Position numbers and translations under genes: made by a program
Source of the DNA: an uncultured Collinsella sp.
Lineage (GTDB): Bacteria; Actinomycetota; Coriobacteriia; Coriobacteriales; Coriobacteriaceae
Length of the DNA stretch: 14,723 bases
Direction: 5' to 3'
Assembly: GCA_934654605.1 (NCBI GenBank)
Contig: CAKUGH010000038.1
Coordinates: forward strand, 1-14,723
Notes under the pieces: generated by a model
What the model saw: only the letters and a program-made list of their open reading frames with translations
Databases searched by the model: none
What the model was told of the DNA's origin: nothing
Shown here: one piece after another, positions 1 to 6,142 of the stretch
Numbering within the stretch: position 1 is the first letter of the stretch
Layout of the letters: each line of letters opens with the position of its first letter

Positions 1-1424
1 TGCACCACGGAGTGCTGACGGAACTCCATCTCGACCATATGGAAGCCGAAGGACTCGACCTGCCAGATGATGGTCTGAACCGGGCCGTAGGCGGCACGGA
101 CGGCACCGCAGGCGGCCAGGGAGCGCTGAACGACACGCAGGTCATCCAGGAAGTCGTCTGCGCTGTGATACATGGTGTCGGTGATGCGACGCACGGTGGC
201 GTTCAAACGATCGGCCATGACGAGCATGACGGCGCGATGCGGCTCGTGCTCGGAAATCAACTCAGCACGCGCGGTGTACTGGGTGCTCATCTCGACCTGA
301 TGGTTCCACAGGTTCATGAGCTCGGCAGACGGCTTGCTGTAGGTGGCCTCGAGCGTGAGGTTGCGGCCGATGCGGCGGCACTTGTCCTCGAGCTTGAGCA
401 CCATATGGGTGAAATACTTGGCGGCGACTTCGCGGCTTACCTTAGCGGTGACGTTGGGGTTGCCGTCGCGGTCAGAGCCGATCCAGCTGCCGGGATGGAA
501 GAATGCCGGGCACAGCGGCGGCACGGTGCCGGCCTTGTCGCCCAGCACCCAGTCGTCAAAACGACGATAGATGACGGGGATAACGTCGAACAGCGTGTTA
601 TCGAAGATGTCGATGATGGTATCGGCTTCCTCGACCGGCGTGGGCTTCTTGAGTGCGATGGGGCTCGTGCGAACCAGGGCGTCGATCTCCTGCAGCATGT
701 GGCGCTCGTTCTCCACCAGGTCGGAGCCGCCCAGACGCGGACGCTCCTCCAGCAGGTTGGAGATACGGCGAATCTTGCCCTCGACGGCCTTGCGACGGGC
801 CTCAGTGGGATGTGCGGTAAAGACAGGGTGGAACTCCAGCTTGTCGAGCAGCTCGTTGGCGCCCTCGACACCCATCTCGTTTACCAACTGGTGATAGGCG
901 ACGGTGAGTTCGTTGGCGGGATCGACCTCTGTATCGGTCGACGCGCCGGCCTCGCGCTCGCGCAGCTGCGCCACGCGGTAGTTCTCCTCCGACAGGTTTG
1001 CCAGATGGAAGAAGCTCGTAAAAGCGCGGACGATAACCTGCTGTTTATCGAGCGGCAGGCTGTCGATCAGATCAACGACTTCGCGAAACGCCACGGCGGT
1101 GGGCTCGTCGGCAGTGGGCACGCCCTGCTCGTCGACGGACTCGTCGGCAGCACGGCTACCGGGATTGCCGGCATTGGCCACAATCTCGGCTGTCAAAATC
1201 TTGTCGAACAGGTCCGCGATCTCGGGATCATACTCGCTAAGCACACGGCGCTCCAGGCGCAAGAACAGCGCCAGATTGTCGCGCAGCTCCTCGGGGATCT
1301 CGATCTCGGCGAGACGCTCCTTGGACTCGGCATTCGAGCCGATTCGGTTAACGAGGCGGTTGACCACGGCAGCGACACGCGCCGCGGCTTCGGGTACAGA
1401 CTGGTTGCTTGGGTTCTCAGCCAC
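1..1424 (-). CDS. ppc: Phosphoenolpyruvate carboxylase, N-terminal half (cut by left edge)
   Basis: Phosphoenolpyruvate carboxylase adds bicarbonate to PEP to give oxaloacetate and phosphate, an anaplerotic cytoplasmic reaction. About 474 codons are present; the family is usually 880-950 residues, so the C-terminal half is missing. Visible signatures are TAHPTEARRKA with the catalytic histidine at about residue 205, and GSDRDGNPNV at about 316-325. The fragment ends in FGFHMVEMEFRQHS, which matches the family's conserved xDxRQ(E/H)S region. The start is GTG at 1424, chosen because GGGAGG (minus strand, 1434-1429) lies 4 nt upstream and no better in-frame start is seen. The catalytic histidine is about 67 residues further in than in the E. 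coli enzyme (His138, from memory), because of an N-terminal extension including an acidic, Ala/Gly-rich stretch around residues 75-105. A TATAAT lies about 45 nt upstream, and hisS upstream is probably terminated separately, so ppc is likely its own unit. The identity is secure. Confidence 0.96.
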   Translation of the reverse strand, partial: MAENPSNQSVPEAAARVAAVVNRLVNRIGSNAESKERLAEIEIPEELRDNLALFLRLERRVLSEYDPEIADLFDKILTAEIVANAGNPGSRAADESVDEQGVPTADEPTAVAFREVVDLIDSLPLDKQQVIVRAFTSFFHLANLSEENYRVAQLREREAGASTDTEVDPANELTVAYHQLVNEMGVEGANELLDKLEFHPVFTAHPTEARRKAVEGKIRRISNLLEERPRLGGSDLVENERHMLQEIDALVRTSPIALKKPTPVEEADTIIDIFDNTLFDVIPVIYRRFDDWVLGDKAGTVPPLCPAFFHPGSWIGSDRDGNPNVTAKVSREVAAKYFTHMVLKLEDKCRRIGRNLTLEATYSKPSAELMNLWNHQVEMSTQYTARAELISEHEPHRAVMLVMADRLNATVRRITDTMYHSADDFLDDLRVVQRSLAACGAVRAAYGPVQTIIWQVESFGFHMVEMEFRQHSVV

Positions 1425-1468
1425 GTTTCCTCCCATTCCTCCTTCTATGCACGTAACATGCGATATTC

Positions 1469-1474
1469 ATTATA
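1469..1474 (-). promoter_or_regulatory. Probable -10 box of the ppc promoter
   Basis: A perfect TATAAT on the minus strand lies 45 nt upstream of the ppc GTG, predicting a leader of about 35-40 nt. The expected -35 position (about 1492-1498) reads GCCGAA/CGCCGA and is poor, so the promoter may be weak, activator-dependent or not sigma-70-like. The call rests on the -10 match and its position. Confidence 0.45.
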
Positions 1475-1588
1475 GGCACTCGACAAAAACTTTCGGCGCT
1501 GATTGCGCTTTACCACACAAAAGTATTTTCTGCATTGCAAGGGTTTTTGCCCTAAATGGTCGTATTTCTCGGTGGACGGCATACGTAA

Positions 1589-1624
1589 ACGGGGGCATTC
1601 CGCATAAAAGCGAAACACCCCCGT
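1589..1624 (-). terminator. Possible terminator hairpin between hisS and ppc
   Basis: ACGGGGG (1589-1595) and CCCCCGT (1618-1624) form a perfect 7-bp GC-rich stem, with a weak inner CGC/GCG pairing in the 22-nt loop. Read on the minus strand, the stem is followed only by a short TTTA, so the U-tract is poor. It lies about 60 nt after the hisS stop, upstream of the ppc promoter, where a terminator would be expected. Intrinsic termination is plausible but not certain. Confidence 0.45.
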
Positions 1625-1681
1625 AACAATCGCTCTCCATGAGCAGGGCACGTTAGCAGGCCCGCAGCTCAAAAAGATGCG

Positions 1682-2995
1682 CTACAGGCGCTCGCGAACC
1701 GCCTCGACGACGTTGGCCAGATCGACGAGAACCTCGTCATGGCTCTCCATGTCGCGCACCTTGACCTTGCCGGCGGCAAGCTCGTCGCCGCCCAGGACCA
1801 GGATGAGCTTGGCGCCCACCTTATCGGCCTGCTTAAACTGGGCCTTGAGCGAACGACCCTGATAGTCGGCCTCGGTCACAATCCCTGCAGCGCGAAGCTC
1901 CTGCGTGATGGCAAAGACGTTCTGACGCAGCTCCTTGCCGGCATTGGCGACGTAGACGCACGGGGCCTCCTCGGCACCCAAGTCGTTACCAAAGGCCTGC
2001 AGGGCCAGCAGCGCACGCTCAAAACCGACAGCGAAGCCGACGCCGGCCGTGGGCTTGCCACCCTCGAGCTCGACCAGGCCGTCATAGCGACCGCCGCCAC
2101 CGATGGAGCCGACACCGGCGCCGGGGGCCTCGACCTCAAAGACGGTACGGGTGTAGTAGTCCAGGCCGCGCACCAGGGTGGGGTCCTCGACATATTCGAT
2201 GCCGGCGGCATCCAGGTAGCGCTTGACCTGCTCGTAGTGCTCGCGGCACTCGTCGCACAGGTTGTCGCCCATCAGCGGGGCGTCGGCCATGATCTCGCGG
2301 CAATGGTCGTTCTTGCAGTCGAAGGCGCGCAGCGGGTTGAGCTCGGCGCGCTCGCGGCACTCGTCGCACATCTCGTCGGCGTGATCGAGGATAAACTGCT
2401 TGACCTGCTCGCGGTATGCCGGACGGCACTGTGCATCGCCCATCGAGTTAATAAGCAGACGGAGCTTGGAAAGATCGAAGCCCAGGCGCTTGTAGAACTC
2501 CATGAGCATGATGATGCACTCGGCGTCGGCAGCCGGATCGGGAGCGCCGAGCCACTCGATGCCCACCTGGTGGAACTGGCGCAGGCGACCCTTCTGGGGA
2601 CGCTCGCCGCGGAACATGGCCTCGGCATAGTAGGCCTTAAACGGCGTGGAGCCCTGGGGCACCAGGTTGTTCTCCACGACGGCGCGAACCACGCCGGCCG
2701 TGCCCTCGGGACGAAGCGCCAGGCGCTGCTTGGGCTTGAGCTTGGTGTCGGTGCCCTCGGTAAAGACGCGCTCCAGGTTGGCGCCGCTAAACACGCGGAA
2801 CATCTCCTTGCGCACGACGTCGGTCGACTGGCCGATACCGTGGACAAACACGTCCACCTGCTCGATCGCGGGCGTCTCGATGGGCTTAAAACCAAACGGC
2901 TCGAACACGCCGGCCGCAATCTGCTGCATCTTTTGCCAGGCGCGCATCTCGGCGCCGATAAGGTCGCGGGTTCCCTCCGCCTTCTGTGCCTGCAT
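1682..2995 (-). CDS. hisS: Histidyl-tRNA synthetase
   Basis: This class II aminoacyl-tRNA synthetase charges tRNA-His with histidine in the cytoplasm. The product is 437 aa, a normal length. In order it shows EGTRDL at the N-terminus, the motif 1 region with GFKPIETPAIE (about 36-45), motif 2 with AYYAEAMFRGERPQKGRLRQF (begins 121), the histidine-binding LVRGLDYYTRTVFE (274-287), GGGGRYDGL (299-307), motif 3 GVGFAVGFER (318-327), and a C-terminal anticodon-binding domain from about residue 345. An insertion carries two CDEC clusters (210-213 and 247-250) plus Cys227 and Cys232 around NPLRAFDCKND; similar cysteine-bearing inserts exist in other bacterial HisRS (from memory), and metal binding is untested. 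The start is taken as ATG 2995, which has AAAGG 9 nt upstream; an in-frame TTG at 3001 would leave only 3 nt. The TAG stop is followed by a possible terminator. Confidence 0.97.
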   Translation of the reverse strand: MQAQKAEGTRDLIGAEMRAWQKMQQIAAGVFEPFGFKPIETPAIEQVDVFVHGIGQSTDVVRKEMFRVFSGANLERVFTEGTDTKLKPKQRLALRPEGTAGVVRAVVENNLVPQGSTPFKAYYAEAMFRGERPQKGRLRQFHQVGIEWLGAPDPAADAECIIMLMEFYKRLGFDLSKLRLLINSMGDAQCRPAYREQVKQFILDHADEMCDECRERAELNPLRAFDCKNDHCREIMADAPLMGDNLCDECREHYEQVKRYLDAAGIEYVEDPTLVRGLDYYTRTVFEVEAPGAGVGSIGGGGRYDGLVELEGGKPTAGVGFAVGFERALLALQAFGNDLGAEEAPCVYVANAGKELRQNVFAITQELRAAGIVTEADYQGRSLKAQFKQADKVGAKLILVLGGDELAAGKVKVRDMESHDEVLVDLANVVEAVRERL

Positions 2996-3037
2996 GGGCA
3001 AACACCTTTCTTTTGTATCGCGTCATAGGTAGTGGAC

Positions 3038-3043
3038 ATTATA
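3038..3043 (-). promoter_or_regulatory. Probable -10 box of the hisS promoter
   Basis: A perfect TATAAT on the minus strand sits 42 nt upstream of the hisS ATG, giving a leader of roughly 35 nt. That is too short for a T-box. The -35 position (about 3061-3066, minus strand CGCCGC) does not match the consensus and falls inside the outer arm of the long hairpin at 3054-3127, so the palindrome abuts and overlaps the promoter. Confidence 0.45.
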
Positions 3044-3053
3044 CGGCACAAAC

Positions 3054-3127
3054 ACAAACAGCGGCGGCGCGTCTGACCGAACGAGGGTATGGGGACTCGT
3101 TCGGCCAGATGCGCCGCCGCTGTTTGT
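3054..3127. repeat. Long stem-loop, 17-bp perfect outer stem, upstream of hisS
   Basis: The arms 3054-3070 and 3111-3127 are perfect 17-bp reverse complements (outer ACAAACAG, inner GCGGCGGCGC). The stem continues through 3071-3085 against 3096-3110 with two non-Watson-Crick positions in 15, closing on a 10-nt loop at 3086-3095. It has no U-tract on either strand, so it is not a standard intrinsic terminator. It is the first of three tandem hairpins filling the 2996-3299 gap, in which no gene was found. Confidence 0.85.
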
Positions 3128-3190
3128 AATCCGTTTTCCTCCGTCCCCTTCGGATCACGTGATCTGTTGGGGACGGAGGAAAACAGATCA
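3127..3190. repeat. BIME-like inverted pair of REP-like hairpin units
   Basis: The whole segment is a long palindrome centred at 3158/3159, with a perfect 16-bp arm pair (3133-3148 with 3169-3184). It also splits into two 31-nt copies of one hairpin unit, pointing in opposite directions and 2 nt apart. The right copy (3160-3190, plus strand) has stem TGATCTGTT/AACAGATCA and loop GGGGACGGAGGAA. The left copy (3157-3127, minus strand) has stem TGATCCG/CGGATTA around the same loop core. The T-A versus C-G change at stem position 6 is compensatory. The paired-unit layout with conserved loop and drifting stem is typical of REP/BIME elements; assignment to a named family is inference. Confidence 0.75.
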
Positions 3191-3200
3191 TTTCGTGGAT

Positions 3201-3264
3201 CCGTGGCCGCCTTGGAAACCGAATGATGGTACGAGCATCTATTCGGCCTCCAGGGCAGCCGCGG
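3201..3264. repeat. Long imperfect stem-loop downstream of the MFS gene
   Basis: Three successive paired blocks were traced: 3201-3207 with 3258-3264 (7 bp), 3209-3216 with 3249-3256 (8 bp), and 3219-3228 with 3236-3246 (10 bp, bulged T at 3240), closing on the 7-nt loop 3229-3235. Mismatches are limited to C/A and AA/CC positions. Two pairs are G-T when read on the plus strand and would be C-A on the minus strand. No U-tract follows on the minus strand, so a terminator role for the MFS gene is unclear. Confidence 0.7.
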
Positions 3265-3299
3265 ACAGAACGGAGCAAATAGAAAAGAGCGACGGACGT

Positions 3300-4604
3300 C
3301 TACTCCCCCGCCACGCTCGAGCGCAGTTTGGCGGCGATGGGCTCGGATGCCAGCAGGAACACGAGCATGACAACGGAGCATGCCAGGCACACAATCCAGG
3401 TGCTCGCAAAGGAACCCGTGGCATCGAACAGCACGCCCGAGACGATGGCGCCCACAGTGCCGCCGACCATCTCGAGCGAGGTAATGGTGCCCGTGACCTT
3501 GCCGAGGTCGGCCATACCAAACTGCTTGGACGCGGCAATGGTAGGCGTGATGGTACCCATGCACGTTCCGATACCAAAGCTCACGGCGGCCACAATAGGG
3601 CCAAGGTCTGTCGTCGGGAAGCACAGCGCCACACAGGCGACAATACACGCAACAGAGCCAAGGATATTGCCAAAGCGCAGGCCAAAGCGGTCGTAGATGG
3701 CACCGAGCGAAATCTTGGCGATAACGACCGTGACCATGTAGGCCGAAAGCACCGTACCGGCCCACATGGGGTCGTGGCCACCCGTGACAATCTTGGCGCC
3801 GTTGACGGTAACGCTCGTCATGTTGGTGACCTGGTTGGGCAAGATGGCGCCGTTAACGAGCCCCATAAAGAGGAAGGCGACGACAAGCAGCCAAAACGCC
3901 GGGCTCTTCTTGATACGAGACCAGCCAACGCTAACCTCAGGAGCCGTGTGCTCGTCCTTGTCGCCGGCCGTCGAGACGGACGGATCGCCCGGGTTCTCGC
4001 CGAGCGGCTTCAGACCGATCTCGGAAGGCTTGGTGCGGAAGGAATAGGCCGTGATGGGCAGCGCCGCCACCATGCAGATAGCCGCGAGCACCAGGAAGGC
4101 GGAACGCCAGCCAACGCTCACGATCAGCGAGCTCACGATGGGAGACAGAATAGCGCCGCCAAAGCCCGAGCCCGAAAGTGCGATGGAGATGGCAAGGCCT
4201 CGCTTGGCCGTAAACCAGTTGGCGGTCACAAGGCTAATGAGCAGGCGGGTCGAGGCGACGGCAAAGCAGCCCGAGACGGCAAAGAGCACGTAGACCTGCC
4301 ACAGTTCACCGACAAAGCTCATACCGGCAAGAACGGCAGAGGTGGCAATTACAGTGAGAGAGCCCAAAATGCGACCACTAACCTTGTCGGCAACATGGCC
4401 AATGACAAGCGATCCGATAACGCTCACCACGGTAGAGATGGCGTTGGAGATGTTGTACTGGGCAAGCGTGATCCCGAGGTCGCTGACGATGAGCGGCTGA
4501 AACAGGCTCATGCAGTTGACGAAAATGGTGTAGCACGTGGCCATGATCACAAAGCCGGAGGCCACCACGAGCCAGCCGGGGAAGAACTTACGTTGCTGGG
4601 ACAT
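3300..4604 (-). CDS. Major facilitator superfamily transporter
   Basis: This is a 12-TM secondary transporter of the inner membrane, 434 aa, close to the usual MFS length. The N-terminal half begins PGWLVVASGFVIM (TM1). The loop between TM2 and TM3 carries motif A as GHVADKVSGRILG (69-81), and the second half repeats it as GAIYDRFGLRFG (301-312). A cytoplasmic linker rich in charge (about 190-232) separates the halves. The pattern WFTAKRGLAISIALSGSG (130-147) recalls the oxalate/formate antiporter and monocarboxylate carrier-like branches, so an organic acid substrate is possible but not shown. The start is ATG 4604 with AGGAG 4 nt upstream; an upstream in-frame extension to 4718 lies in structured non-coding sequence and is rejected. 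The gene follows the M20 hydrolase on the same strand, suggesting co-expression and import or export of its substrate or product. Confidence 0.9.
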   Translation of the reverse strand: MSQQRKFFPGWLVVASGFVIMATCYTIFVNCMSLFQPLIVSDLGITLAQYNISNAISTVVSVIGSLVIGHVADKVSGRILGSLTVIATSAVLAGMSFVGELWQVYVLFAVSGCFAVASTRLLISLVTANWFTAKRGLAISIALSGSGFGGAILSPIVSSLIVSVGWRSAFLVLAAICMVAALPITAYSFRTKPSEIGLKPLGENPGDPSVSTAGDKDEHTAPEVSVGWSRIKKSPAFWLLVVAFLFMGLVNGAILPNQVTNMTSVTVNGAKIVTGGHDPMWAGTVLSAYMVTVVIAKISLGAIYDRFGLRFGNILGSVACIVACVALCFPTTDLGPIVAAVSFGIGTCMGTITPTIAASKQFGMADLGKVTGTITSLEMVGGTVGAIVSGVLFDATGSFASTWIVCLACSVVMLVFLLASEPIAAKLRSSVAGE

Positions 4605-4644
4605 ACCGCTCCTTTTTAAACAAACGAATAGCCTGCGCCGGGCG

Positions 4645-4734
4645 CCGGTAGTGCCCAAGATTGCCTTGAAAGACAAGGGCATAGGCCTTATGGCCATGCC
4701 CGCAGGCTTGAAAGGCAAGGTTGGGTGCTACCGG
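4645..4734 (-). other. Structured intergenic element between the M20 gene and the MFS gene
   Basis: Nested pairings fill almost all of the spacer. The outer arms 4645-4657 and 4722-4734 match with CCGGTAG/CTACCGG, a 2x2 internal position and CCCA/TGGG; the TAG stop of the M20 gene (4728-4730) lies inside this stem. Next is TTGCCTT (4661-4667) with AAGGCAA (4712-4718). The centre is a 10-bp hairpin, GGGCAT (4677-4682) with ATGCCC (4696-4701) plus inner GGCC/GGCC. On the minus strand two near-identical 16-nt repeats of the form CTTG-N-CTTTCAAG flank the central hairpin. A further minus-strand octamer AGCCTGCG (inside) can pair with CGCAGGCT (4638-4631) outside the outer stem. It could be a processing or attenuation element; the central hairpin plus TTGTCTTT could be a weak terminator. 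Function is unknown. Confidence 0.6.
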
Positions 4735-6026
4735 TGGTCGGCGATGTAGCCCAAAGCGACGGCAGCATAAGCCGCAGCGCCAAGGGGAAGCTCGGCATCG
4801 CTAAAGCGTGCCTTGGGATGATGCTGAGCAAAATGCTCGTCCGTATCAGTCACGGCAGCGCCCACGGTAAAGTACGCACTCGGGATCTCGCTCGAGATCA
4901 ACGCGAAGTCCTCGCTCGCCATGGCGTGGAACAGCGGCAGGAAGGCAGCCTTGGGCAGCACCGCGCCCACATAGCCAAGCGACGCCTGCGTCATGCCGTC
5001 GTCGAGTACCAGCGGCGGAACATCCGAAAGCGTCTCGATAGTCGCCGGCGTGCGATACGTTGCGGCCACGCCATTGACGACCTCGGCGATGCGGGTCTTG
5101 AGGTGCTCCATGAGCTCGACGTCAAAGCCACGCAGCGTTCCCTCAAGCACACAAGTGTCGGGAATGACATTTGCAGCCTGACCGCCGGCGAACTTGCCAA
5201 CGGTAAGCGCGACCTCCTTGGCCGCCGGCACCTCGCGGGAGATGAGCTCCTGAAGCGCTAAATGCACATGGACGCCGGCCGTGATGGGGTCGATGCAGAT
5301 CTCGGGGCTCGAGCCATGGCCGCCCTTGCCCTGAAGCGTGATGCGAAAACCGTACACGCCCGAGAGCGCCGGGCTTCCGTAGAGCACCAGGCCAAGCGGC
5401 GACTGGCTGTTGACGTGCATGGCGAAGGCAGCCTGGGGACGCGGGTTTTGGAGCAGACCATCGGCGATGGCGGCACGGGCGCCCTCAAAGGTCTCCTCGC
5501 CCGGCTGGAACAGCAGCTTAACCGTGGCGTTGGCGTCGACAAGCTCGGACTCGCGGGCCTTGAGCAGGCGCGCCGCACCAAGCAGCGCCGTCGCGTGCAT
5601 ATCGTGTCCGCATGCGTGCATGCAGCCGTTCGTAGAGGCAAACGGCTCTCCCGACTCCTCGGCAACAGGCAGGGCATCCATGTCGCCACGGAGCATGATG
5701 ACCGTACCGGCCTGTTTGTCCGTGCACGTACCGTTACCCCGAGCAGCAGCTGCCGCGCCGGCACCGATTAGGCCAACGACACAGGAGCCGTCAACAAGCA
5801 CGGCATAGGGAATATCCATCTCGTCCAGACGCGCCTGGATAAAGGCGGACGTCTGCGGAAGGTTGTTACCGAGCTCAGGCGTTTGATGGAGATCATGGCG
5901 CCATGCGGCAAGCTCGTTGGCAAACGCCTGAGCTTCTGCAACAAGACCGTCACCGATAGCGGCCTGCGCCGCCGCGGTGGCCTTGGGCGCTGGTTGCGGT
6001 TGAAGATCGGACAAAGCTGGTGCCAT
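4728..6026 (-). CDS. M20 family metallo-amidohydrolase (M20D-like)
   Basis: This is a zinc-type amidohydrolase of the aminoacylase/hippurate hydrolase/N-acyl-amino-acid deacylase group, 432 aa, presumably cytoplasmic. Signatures are WRHDLHQTPELG (42-53), RGDMDALPV (113-121), the metal-binding MHACGHDMHATALLGAA (136-152; Cys139 and His141), QPGEE (175-179), MHV (203-205), the lid/dimer motif GKGGHGSSPE (233-242), MASEDFAL (369-376) and the C-terminal QHHPKARF (401-408). The start is ATG 6026 with GGAGGG 5 nt upstream; a TTG 54 nt further up would begin inside an inverted repeat. The first 25 residues are Ala/Pro/Gln-rich and low in complexity. The substrate cannot be read from sequence; the adjacent MFS gene suggests an acylated amino acid or small peptide-like compound taken up or exported. 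The preceding transporter unit is terminated before this gene. Confidence 0.92.
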   Translation of the reverse strand: MAPALSDLQPQPAPKATAAAQAAIGDGLVAEAQAFANELAAWRHDLHQTPELGNNLPQTSAFIQARLDEMDIPYAVLVDGSCVVGLIGAGAAAAARGNGTCTDKQAGTVIMLRGDMDALPVAEESGEPFASTNGCMHACGHDMHATALLGAARLLKARESELVDANATVKLLFQPGEETFEGARAAIADGLLQNPRPQAAFAMHVNSQSPLGLVLYGSPALSGVYGFRITLQGKGGHGSSPEICIDPITAGVHVHLALQELISREVPAAKEVALTVGKFAGGQAANVIPDTCVLEGTLRGFDVELMEHLKTRIAEVVNGVAATYRTPATIETLSDVPPLVLDDGMTQASLGYVGAVLPKAAFLPLFHAMASEDFALISSEIPSAYFTVGAAVTDTDEHFAQHHPKARFSDAELPLGAAAYAAVALGYIADHR

Positions 6027-6056
6027 AGATGCCCTCCAGTAACGTTTTTGCAGTAA

Positions 6057-6078
6057 GCACTTTGATAGCGTAAAGTGC
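6057..6078. promoter_or_regulatory. Inverted repeat upstream of the M20 gene (possible operator)
   Basis: GCACTTT (6057-6063) and AAAGTGC (6072-6078) form a perfect 7-bp dyad with an 8-bp spacer, 31 nt upstream of the M20 ATG and just downstream of the preceding terminator. The dyad spans a weak promoter-like TTGCAC-N17-CTTACT on the minus strand. It could be a dimeric regulator site or a leader hairpin. Confidence 0.4.
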
Positions 6079-6104
6079 AAGGTACAACTTTAAGGGCGAG
6101 GCAT

Positions 6105-6130
6105 AAAAAATGCCGCCCCAGGAGGGCGGC
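6105..6130 (-). terminator. Rho-independent terminator of the EamA transporter gene
   Basis: On the minus strand GCCGCCC (6130-6124) pairs with GGGCGGC (6118-6112) around a 5-nt loop and is followed by ATTTTTT (6111-6105). It lies 13 nt after the transporter's TAA. This is a textbook intrinsic terminator and separates the transporter from the M20-MFS pair. Confidence 0.85.
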
Positions 6131-6142
6131 GCAACAAGTTGT

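Noticed and set aside
12..1475. Long plus-strand frames opposite ppc, hisS, MFS and M20 (for example 12-1475, 1739-3028, 3159-4619)
   Set aside because: All mirror real minus-strand genes, are His/Gly/Arg-rich and lack known motifs. They reflect biased third-position GC use.
2152..2400. The HisRS cysteine cluster (CDEC twice) as a novel fused zinc domain
   Set aside because: From memory, cysteine-bearing inserts around NPLRxxDCK occur in other bacterial HisRS, so this is a family variant and not a fusion.
2996..3299. A T-box or histidine-responsive leader before hisS
   Set aside because: The likely TATAAT leaves only about 35 nt of leader, and none of the three hairpins shows a specifier loop or T-box antiterminator sequence.
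4605..4718. N-terminal extension of the MFS protein to an upstream start
   Set aside because: The extra residues are not hydrophobic or family-like, the region is strongly base-paired non-coding DNA, and ATG 4604 has its own ribosome-binding site.
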